From Pseudomonadota bacterium (GTDB taxonomy: Bacteria; Pseudomonadota; Gammaproteobacteria; Steroidobacterales; Steroidobacteraceae): a DNA stretch of 6,995 bases. Below, one piece after another: positions 1 through 4,023 of this stretch. Position numbers and translations under genes: made by a program. How positions within the stretch are numbered: position 1 is the first letter of the stretch; each line of letters opens with the position of its first letter. The notes beneath the pieces are model-generated. The model was given only the letters and a program-made list of their open reading frames with translations, was not told where the DNA came from and did not search any database. The DNA lies in the NCBI GenBank assembly GCA_021817875.1, contig JAKAFQ010000225.1:1-6995 (forward strand). Direction: 5' to 3'.

Positions 1-2
1 CA

Positions 3-581
3 GGTACGGGCGGCACGTCGGGACAGGATGCGACGGCTGCCGCCTACGAGGTCGCGATCCCTGCCTCGTTCTCGACCACCTCGCTCACGAACGGACTTCC
101 GGTGCAGTTCACGGGATTCGTGGCGCCCTTCGGGGCCGCCCCCCCGGACTTCTCGGCCCTCACCGTGGTCGGCTCCAGCCAGGCGGAGGCGCAACTGCAC
201 CTCTCCTGGGCCTCGCCGGGCACGCCCACGGCGTTCTCGGGGCTCAGCTCCACCGGACTGCTGATCAACCCGGCCGCCCTGCAGGCGGCCTCGACCCAGG
301 TCCTGCGCATCGAGGACACCTCGATCGACCCCTCGAGCCTCGCCAGCGGGTTGGAGCTGGTACCGCAGAGCGGCAGCACGGAGGACGGCGAGGACACGTC
401 CTTCGCCATCGCACACGCGATGAGCCAGACGACCGACAGCTTCAGCACCTTCGCCGATCTCACCTCGACGCTCGATGCGGATCTCAGCACCGCCTCGGTG
501 CTGGGCGTGTCGGCACAGGGGACCTACGGCGCGAGCGGCGTGCTCACCGTGAGCCACCTGGTGGTGGTGCTGAACAACTGA
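3..581 (+). CDS. C-terminal part of a putative exported beta-rich protein (5' end outside window)
   Basis: The frame is open from base 3 to the TGA at 579-581 and has no early start, so this is the last roughly 192 residues of a longer protein. The sequence is rich in Ser, Thr, Ala, Gly and Val, has almost no Lys and no cysteine, and lacks membrane segments, as expected of a secreted or periplasmic beta-sheet protein. Landmarks are a GFVAPFGAAPPDF stretch, an LELVPQSGS stretch and a final VSAQGTYGASGVLTVSHLVVVLNN-type strand pair ending in LNN. The pattern 'V-x-G-x-Y-x-x-x-G-x-L-x-x-x-x-L-x-V' resembles the short repeated beta units of DUF5666-like exported or lipoprotein families. That is only a resemblance; no catalytic motif is visible and no function can be given. 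I am confident the frame is coding, because its codon pattern matches high-GC genes and it runs unbroken to the window edge. Confidence 0.75.
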   Translation, partial: GTGGTSGQDATAAAYEVAIPASFSTTSLTNGLPVQFTGFVAPFGAAPPDFSALTVVGSSQAEAQLHLSWASPGTPTAFSGLSSTGLLINPAALQAASTQVLRIEDTSIDPSSLASGLELVPQSGSTEDGEDTSFAIAHAMSQTTDSFSTFADLTSTLDADLSTASVLGVSAQGTYGASGVLTVSHLVVVLNN

Positions 582-601
582 CGCACGCCCTCCCCGGAAG
601 C

Positions 602-674
602 CCGGCGGACGGGCGCCGGGGCCGGCCCTTCCCGGGCCACGCTGCGCGGCCTCCGGGGCGCACCCGTCCGCCGG
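602..674. repeat. 12-bp perfect inverted repeat downstream of the first gene
   Basis: The arms CCGGCGGACGGG (602-613) and CCCGTCCGCCGG (663-674) are exact reverse complements. The 49-base interior is GC-rich and can itself fold (for example GGGCCGG/CCCGGGCC segments). It begins 20 bases after the stop of the exported-protein gene, so a role at the 3' end of that transcript is possible. There is no T-tract, so it is not a standard intrinsic terminator. Confidence 0.45.
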
Positions 675-867
675 CCACGAATGGCGCGCGGCGTTCGCGC
701 CCCCCTCCGTTCTGAACACCGGACCCGACTGCGCGGTCCTCGATCTCAGTGACGTGGCTTCGGCCCGCGATTGGGCGGGACGGGAGCCGCTCCGCGGCTG
801 ATGGATCGACGGGCCAGCGGAAGATCCCTCGCGGAGTGATCCCTGCCGTACCGGTGGGCGCGATGCA
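675..867. other. Non-coding stretch, no recognisable feature
   Basis: This part of the 422-base gap between the first gene and the toxin gene shows no gene with a plausible start, ribosome site and protein composition. A minus-strand reading frame crosses it but runs through the palindromic promoter and has shadow-like composition. No tRNA, repeat array or insertion-sequence end was recognised. Confidence 0.5.
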
Positions 868-1063
868 CCAGTGCCCATGACGGCGCGAGACGGCGATCAT
901 GAGCCCCCCCTCATTCATCACGTCAACATCGTGGGAGAGCCGTTGCGGCCTCGGGTCGTTGGATCTATTGACAACATTCTGAAATGTTGTCAATAGATCC
1001 AACATGCGAGCGCGGTTGCGGGTCGATCAGCGGATCATCCTCTCCGATCACGAGTTCGCGGAG
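868..1063 (+). repeat. Direct repeat copy 1: leader and 5' end of the TumE-like gene
   Basis: This segment starts at CCAGTGCCCATG and ends at GTTCGCGGAG. It aligns along its whole length with 1812-2030. It contains the shared leader (including ACGTCAACATCGTGGGA), the promoter/operator palindrome and the first 20 codons of the intact toxin gene. The copies differ by one base near a C-run and by four extra CCTCTT hexamers in copy 2, which together account exactly for the 23-base length difference. Copy 1 is the functional-looking one. Confidence 0.85.
958..1003 (+). promoter_or_regulatory. Perfect 21-bp inverted repeat: probable autoregulated promoter of the TumE-TumA operon
   Basis: Arms 958-978 and 983-1003 are exact reverse complements around a 4-base centre (CTGA). 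The left arm holds a consensus -35 box, TTGACA (968-973). A 17-18 base spacer puts the -10 in the right arm around 991-997, where the match (CAATAG/AATAGA) is weak. The right arm ends on the base before the ATG. A dimeric repressor binding here would cover the whole promoter, the usual arrangement for toxin-antitoxin autoregulation. TTGACA lies 36 bases before the ATG and there is no Shine-Dalgarno sequence, so the transcript may start at or near the ATG and be leaderless. Confidence 0.75.
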
Positions 1064-1300
1064 ATCGTCGTCTGGGAACTGGCCGCGCCGCTGCGGGGCA
1101 GCGGCCATGACCTGAAGTACCGCCTGGCTTTCGTCGTGAACGGCGAGTGCGTTCTGCGTGACGACAACGAGGTGGGCAAGGGCGATCACCGGCACACCGT
1201 CAGCCAGGAGCGGGCGTACCGGTTCGAGAGCATCGATAAACTTCTGGCGGACTTCGAGCGAGATATCGCGAGGTGGCGCGATGAAAACCGTGACTCTTGA
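1004..1300 (+). CDS. Toxin of a TumE-like toxin-antitoxin system (DUF6516)
   Basis: A 98-residue soluble protein that matches, by recognition, the TumE/DUF6516 family of type II toxin-antitoxin toxins. The diagnostic part is central: HDLKYRLAF (about 35-43), a G-x-x-V-L-R-D-D-N-E segment (47-56), then GKGDHRH (58-64) rich in charged and His residues. A Tyr-x-Phe followed by a helix ending LLADFERDI (about 72-88) also fits the family. The length is normal. The molecular target cannot be read from the sequence; the clustered Asp/His/Arg residues are the obvious candidate active site. The ATG is chosen because it directly follows the promoter palindrome and gives the usual N-terminus; no ribosome site precedes it. 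The 3' end overlaps the next gene by 20 bases, so the two are translationally coupled, toxin first. Confidence 0.85.
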   Translation: MRARLRVDQRIILSDHEFAEIVVWELAAPLRGSGHDLKYRLAFVVNGECVLRDDNEVGKGDHRHTVSQERAYRFESIDKLLADFERDIARWRDENRDS

Positions 1301-1631
1301 GGTGCGCTCCCTGAAGGGGGCGTTGAGCGAAGTGGCGGGCGTGGTGAACAGCCGCAAGGCTGCGAGCACGGCCCGGATCAGCTTCGCTTCGGTGGAGCTC
1401 CTGTGGCAGGTGCTGACCGCGAAGCGATGGGAGATCCTGAAGGCGATGACGGGCGCCGGTGCGCTCAGCATTCGCGAGATCGCCCGCCGGGTTGAGCGCG
1501 ACGTGAAGGCCGTGCATGGCGATGTGCATGCGCTGCTGAACGCGGGCGTCATCAGCAAGACGGCCGAGGGACGCATGCTCTTCCCCTACGATGCGATCCA
1601 CGTCGATTTCGTGCTGAAGGCGGTCGCCTGA
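1281..1631 (+). CDS. Antitoxin / winged-helix regulator of the TumE-like toxin (TumA-like)
   Basis: A 116-residue DNA-binding protein and the likely partner and repressor for the preceding toxin. An N-terminal segment (1-35) leads into a winged helix-turn-helix at about 42-92: LLTAKRWEIL-like entry helix, then LSIREIARRVERDVKAVHGDVHALLNAGVI, the recognition-helix pattern seen in the HVO_A0114-type HTH proteins that accompany DUF6516 toxins. It ends with the characteristic IHVDF motif (106-110). The ATG at 1281 is preceded by AGGTGG (1271-1276), four bases away, and lies inside the toxin gene, so longer upstream readings of this frame are not needed. The protein probably neutralises the toxin and binds the 958-1003 palindrome; this is inferred from the family and layout. 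Confidence 0.85.
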   Translation: MKTVTLEVRSLKGALSEVAGVVNSRKAASTARISFASVELLWQVLTAKRWEILKAMTGAGALSIREIARRVERDVKAVHGDVHALLNAGVISKTAEGRMLFPYDAIHVDFVLKAVA

Positions 1632-1811
1632 AGCCGGAGTCCTCGTGATTGCGGTGTCCAAAGTGCCGGTGGCAGGAGGCGGTTTTTCTCCGGAATCCTG
1701 CGGCGGGGGCTCGGCAGGATATTGATCTGGCCGGCTATTCGTTCGCCGCAGAGAGCCTGTTTCGCGGCGCAACGGCACACCCGCCGGGCATCGCCGGCCG
1801 ATGATTGCGCG
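1632..1811. other. Spacer between the TumE-TumA operon and the decayed leader copy
   Basis: I see no gene in these 180 bases. A small inverted repeat, ATCCTGC (1695-1701) with GCAGGAT (1714-1720), lies 64 bases after the antitoxin stop and could form a 7-bp stem with a 12-base loop, without a T-tract. It could be a weak transcript end or the trace of a mobile-element end, but no transposase remnant or target duplication could be identified. Confidence 0.4.
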
Positions 1812-1900
1812 CCAGTGCCCATGGCGCCGCGAGATGGCGGTCACGCGCCCACCTCATTCAGCACGTCAACATCGTGGGACAGGCGTCGGGTCTTCATGGC

Positions 1901-1946
1901 GTTGGAGCTATTGACAACACCGGGAAATGCAGGCCTTCACTCCAAC
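1901..1946 (+). promoter_or_regulatory. Relic of the TumE promoter palindrome
   Basis: The same 46-base length as the 958-1003 palindrome, with 33 of 46 bases identical. TTGACA (1911-1916) is retained, 36 bases before the dead ATG. The inner right arm has decayed, but the outer seven pairs survive: GTTGGAG (1901-1907) with CTCCAAC (1940-1946). The seventh pair has changed from T-A to G-C on both sides. The -35 half may still be active. Confidence 0.6.
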
Positions 1947-1981
1947 ATGTGAGCGCGGCTTCCGGTCGATCAGCGGCTCAT

Positions 1982-2011
1982 CCTCTTCCTCTTCCTCTTC
2001 CTCTTCCTCTT
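1982..2011 (+). repeat. Hexamer microsatellite (CCTCTT)x5
   Basis: Five perfect CCTCTT units in a row. The intact copy has one at the matching place. Because the unit is six bases, the expansion keeps the reading frame (Leu-Phe repeats in the toxin frame, Ser repeats in another frame). It looks like slipped-strand expansion in a relic that is not under selection. Confidence 0.9.
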
Positions 2012-2055
2012 CGGCCACGGGTTCGCGGAGGCGGTGCTCGCGCCGGCCCTCGTCC

Positions 2056-2083
2056 AAATGTCAATACGGCTGTATTGACATTT
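2056..2083 (+). promoter_or_regulatory. 12-bp inverted repeat with -35 box: probable operator/promoter of the RHH-nucleotidyltransferase operon
   Basis: AAATGTCAATAC (2056-2067) and GTATTGACATTT (2072-2083) are exact reverse complements around GGCT. The right arm contains TTGACA (2075-2080). A 17-base spacer places the -10 at 2098-2103 (CATGCT, a poor match), and transcription would then begin about at the ATG at 2110, giving a leaderless mRNA. The octamer TATTGACA is shared with both TumE-type leaders, though here it lies in the right arm. A ribbon-helix-helix protein encoded just downstream is the natural candidate to bind it. Confidence 0.6.
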
Positions 2084-2109
2084 TTACCAATCCGGCGCAT
2101 GCTGTTGTC

Positions 2110-2607
2110 ATGAATCGGTCCGCAAAGCGCGCGCAACTGCAACTACGCGTGTCCAAAGAGGAAAAGTCGGCCATCCGCCGGGCAGCCCGGCGCGCAGGAA
2201 TGGATATGTCGGCCTACGTGTTGAGCCGTGCGCTACCGGCGCCTGCGGCGGCGTTTCAGGAAGCCCTCACCGCGCTGACCGGACCCGCAGAGCCCTCCTT
2301 CGCGCTCGCGGAAGTGAACGCGCTGCTCTCGAGCTTCACCGCCGCGGAACTCCGTCAGGCGGTCGCCGCCGCACCGCAAGCCACGCTTTCGCCGTTTCTG
2401 GCCAATTATGTGGCGGCCATGACCGAGACGGCCTGCAACATGCGTGGTCTGCCGCTGCCGGCGTGGACCCGAAGGATCGAAGCTCTGCCGGAGCCGGTAT
2501 TCGGCTCCGCGCTTCCGTCGCTGCGCCTGTACCTCCTGACACACTCGCCGGCAGCCTTCCGCCGGCGCAACCTCTTCATCGACTCCAGCGTCGGCGCGCG
2601 GGTGTAG
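2110..2607 (+). CDS. Ribbon-helix-helix protein with long C-terminal extension, putative antitoxin of a nucleotidyltransferase
   Basis: A 165-residue protein. Residues about 8-42 have the ribbon-helix-helix pattern: a basic beta strand AQLQLRVS, then helix KEEKSAIRRAARRAG and helix MDMSAYVLSRAL. The remaining 120 residues are Ala-rich helices (45-115), then a compact C-terminal motif with LPEPVFGSALPSLRLYLL (126-143), FRRRN and FIDSSVGARV (150-165). Standalone RHH antitoxins are usually under 100 residues, so the extension is notable; it probably contacts the nucleotidyltransferase encoded seven bases downstream. The ATG at 2110 is chosen because it starts the RHH strand and follows the operator. 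The in-frame extension up to 1927 runs through the relic and its hexamer repeat and has no family support. Functional assignment is by layout and domain recognition. Confidence 0.75.
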   Translation: MNRSAKRAQLQLRVSKEEKSAIRRAARRAGMDMSAYVLSRALPAPAAAFQEALTALTGPAEPSFALAEVNALLSSFTAAELRQAVAAAPQATLSPFLANYVAAMTETACNMRGLPLPAWTRRIEALPEPVFGSALPSLRLYLLTHSPAAFRRRNLFIDSSVGARV

Positions 2608-2614
2608 GTGGCCG

Positions 2615-3145
2615 ATGGCGACGCTGAGCAAGGCGGATATTCGCCGACTATTCGAGCTGTTGAACGATGAGCTGCGTCAGATCGATACCTTTGGCGAGGT
2701 ATTCCTCGTGGGCGGGGCGGTCTTGTGCCTGGCGTACGGCGCACGTGCCTCGACCCGGGACGTCGACGCCTTCTTCCGGCCGCCCACGAAGGTGCGCGAG
2801 GCCGCAACGCGCACGGCCGTCAAGGCCGGAATCGGCGCTGACTGGCTCAATGACGCGGTGAAGGGCTTCATGAGTGCCCAGGGTGAGTTCGCTCCATTTC
2901 TGGAGTTCGACCACCTGCGGGTGATGACGGCGCAACCTGAGTATCTGCTCGCGATGAAAAGCCTGGCCATGCGGATCGGAGCCGAGTTCCATGACGAGGA
3001 AGATGTCCGGTTCCTGCTCCGTCTTCTCGACGTTCGGTCGTACGAGCACGCACTGCGCATCATCACGCAGTTCTATCCGCTCGAGCGCTTTCCGCAAAAG
3101 ACTCTGCATGCGCTGGAAGATCTGCTCCCACGCAGTCCGCCATAG
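2615..3145 (+). CDS. DUF6036/AbiEii-like nucleotidyltransferase, putative toxin
   Basis: A 176-residue protein with the minimal nucleotidyltransferase signature: FLVGGAVLCLAYGAR (30-44) with Gly33-Gly34, then STRDVDAFF with metal-binding Asp49 and Asp51. A third acidic residue probably lies in FLEFDHLRV (Glu97 or Asp99). Then come YLLAMKSLAMR (110-120) with the conserved Lys115, and an acidic HDEEDVRFLL segment (126-135); this order is typical of DUF6036 and AbiEii-type proteins. Such enzymes transfer a nucleotide to RNA or protein, and several act as toxins paired with a DNA-binding antitoxin. The actual substrate is unknown here. The gene follows the RHH gene by seven bases, with AGGTGG (2606-2611) overlapping the upstream stop and three bases from the ATG, so it is co-transcribed. 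All key residues look intact. It could alternatively be a housekeeping or resistance-type transferase. Confidence 0.8.
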   Translation: MATLSKADIRRLFELLNDELRQIDTFGEVFLVGGAVLCLAYGARASTRDVDAFFRPPTKVREAATRTAVKAGIGADWLNDAVKGFMSAQGEFAPFLEFDHLRVMTAQPEYLLAMKSLAMRIGAEFHDEEDVRFLLRLLDVRSYEHALRIITQFYPLERFPQKTLHALEDLLPRSPP

Positions 3146-3234
3146 CATCTGCGGGATTGCGGTGAGGAGCGTGGGTCTGCGTCACCATCGACCTGCGCAC
3201 CTGTCGCGCCGCGGGTTCAGAGCCGCCCCCCCGA

Positions 3235-3250
3235 TCGGCGCGGGCGCCGA
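3235..3250. terminator. Possible weak hairpin between convergent genes
   Basis: TCGGCGC (3235-3241) and GCGCCGA (3244-3250) are exact reverse complements with a two-base centre. They lie between the nucleotidyltransferase gene (stop 3145) and the end of the minus-strand coiled-coil gene (stop 3266). There is no T-tract on either side, so intrinsic termination is doubtful. Nothing else is recognisable in 3146-3265. Confidence 0.25.
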
Positions 3251-3265
3251 GCCGCCGGACCGCCC

Positions 3266-3706
3266 TCAGCCCTCCTGGAACCCCACGGGCCGGCTGACGG
3301 CGTGGCTCACGGGACCCGGCGCGCCCTGAGCACCCGGTCCCGGACGACGCAAGACGCCCGACGCCTCGCGCAGGTCGAGCTCCACGCCGCGCACGCGGTC
3401 CTTGAGGGTGACGAGCTCGCACTGCGCCCGATCGACGCCGAAGTCCAACTCCGTGCAGCGGGCCTCCAGCCTCTCGCGCCGGCTCTCCGCGTGGCGCTGT
3501 CGGTTCTCGACACCGGTGATGCGCGTCTCGACGATGCACAGACCCGTCTTGAGCGCGGCGAGGTCGGACTCGACCCCGGTGAGCCGTGTGAGAACGGCCG
3601 CCAACGCCATCCTGACCGCGTTGAGGTCCGCGTCCTCGGCAGCACACCGTTCGGGGAACTCCGTGCGCACCGGACCTGCACCGACTCGATCGTGTTCGAT
3701 TCGCAT
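3266..3706 (-). CDS. Small soluble coiled-coil protein of unknown function
   Basis: A 146-residue protein. From Leu28 to Leu112 the a/d positions follow an unbroken 3-4 spacing (28, 31, 35, 38, 42, 45, 49, 52, 56, 59, 63, 66, then on through 80, 84, 87, 91, 98, 101, 105, 108, 112). Most are Leu, Val or Ile; the weaker positions are Gln70, Ala73 and Arg77. That is about twelve heptads, enough for a rod of roughly 12 nm. The N-terminus is polar and the tail after 118 is Gly/Pro-rich and probably disordered. No signal peptide or membrane segment is present. The ATG is fixed by AGGAG (3714-3718), seven bases upstream. The periodicity, the ribosome site and the upstream promoter together make this frame much more likely than the overlapping plus-strand readings. 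No family is recognised. It lies beside another coiled-coil gene on the same strand. Confidence 0.7.
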   Translation of the reverse strand: MRIEHDRVGAGPVRTEFPERCAAEDADLNAVRMALAAVLTRLTGVESDLAALKTGLCIVETRITGVENRQRHAESRRERLEARCTELDFGVDRAQCELVTLKDRVRGVELDLREASGVLRRPGPGAQGAPGPVSHAVSRPVGFQEG

Positions 3707-3743
3707 GAGCGTTCTCCTGTTGACATCGAATCACACCGGAAGG

Positions 3744-3783
3744 GGCGCCGCGGATCGGCCGCGGGTGCGCCCCCCGCGGCGCC
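3744..3783 (-). promoter_or_regulatory. 10-bp inverted repeat in the 5' leader of the coiled-coil gene
   Basis: GGCGCCGCGG (3744-3753) and CCGCGGCGCC (3774-3783) are exact reverse complements with a 20-base interior. With transcription starting near 3785, the RNA would begin with this stem, while the ribosome site at 3714-3718 stays outside it. It could stabilise the 5' end of the mRNA or bind a regulator on DNA. Confidence 0.45.
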
Positions 3784-3791
3784 ATCCGCAC

Positions 3792-3820
3792 AATCTAGGC
3801 AATCGGACCGGCGATGCCAA
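3792..3820 (-). promoter_or_regulatory. Sigma-70-type promoter for the small coiled-coil gene
   Basis: Read on the minus strand: TTGGCA (plus 3815-3820, five of six consensus bases), a spacer of exactly 17, then TAGATT (plus 3792-3797, four of six). Transcription would start near 3785 and give a leader of about 80 bases. This is the best-formed sigma-70 promoter in the window. Confidence 0.55.
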
Positions 3821-4023
3821 GCGGAAAATCCTGAACGGACGGCGGTGTGTCCCACCTTTGCCCAACCTGACGCCACCCGGCGACGGACGGGCCGCTGATC
3901 CCAACATACACCCCTCTGCGGACCGCGTGTGCGTCGCCAAACTTCGACAGGCGCCCCGACACGGCGGGCGGACGGGCCTTGCACGCGCAGTGCGCCAGTG
4001 GTGTCGTGACGCGCAATCCCGAC
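3821..4023. other. Non-coding stretch between the two minus-strand coiled-coil genes
   Basis: No convincing gene, terminator or repeat is visible here. Short reading frames on both strands lack ribosome sites and have shadow-like, Arg/Pro-rich composition. Together with the promoter and leader to its left it makes up the 317-base gap between the two minus-strand genes, which implies they are transcribed separately. Confidence 0.45.

Larger units (their letters stand above)
1812..2030 (+). pseudogene. Decayed second copy of the TumE leader and gene start (direct repeat copy 2)
   Basis: Aligns with 868-1063 from CCAGTGCCCATG to GTTCGCGGAG. The equivalent start codon is ATG at 1947, but the second codon is TGA (1950-1952) where copy 1 has CGA, so the reading dies at once. 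Read past the stop, the frame still gives A-R-L-P-V-D-Q-R-L-I-L, matching A-R-L-R-V-D-Q-R-I-I-L of the intact toxin, and later FAE. Between these the relic has five CCTCTT units where the intact gene has one. Homology stops soon after 2030; no further toxin or antitoxin sequence follows and the next module begins. This is a truncated toxin-gene relic with its promoter region. Confidence 0.8.

Noticed and set aside
877..996. A 39-codon plus-strand frame upstream of the toxin gene (starting M-T-A-R-D) as a leader peptide
   Set aside because: The aligned relic copy has a one-base length change in the C-run that breaks this frame, no ribosome site precedes it, and its last codons are the promoter palindrome.
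958..1003. Integron attC site: the palindrome ends read GTTGGAT and ATCCAAC, fitting the GTTRRRY and RYYYAAC core boxes
   Set aside because: The order is wrong, because attC has RYYYAAC on the left and GTTRRRY on the right on either strand. The span is only 46 bases, and a perfect palindrome lacks the unpaired bases that attC needs. No integrase is present.
544..1005. Minus-strand 153-residue reading frame as a gene
   Set aside because: It crosses the end of the first gene, the 12-bp inverted repeat and the promoter palindrome. It has no ribosome site and reads as Arg/Pro/Gly-rich shadow sequence.
1632..1811. Insertion-sequence remnant between the TumE-TumA operon and the relic
   Set aside because: Only a 7-bp inverted repeat is visible. 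There is no transposase fragment, terminal repeat pair or target duplication, so it cannot be supported without a database search.
1927..2109. Longer N-terminus for the RHH protein, including a Ser-rich run
   Set aside because: The Ser run is the CCTCTT microsatellite inside the relic, in a different frame from the old toxin gene. The extension also covers the operator palindrome. The ATG at 2110 starts directly at the RHH domain.
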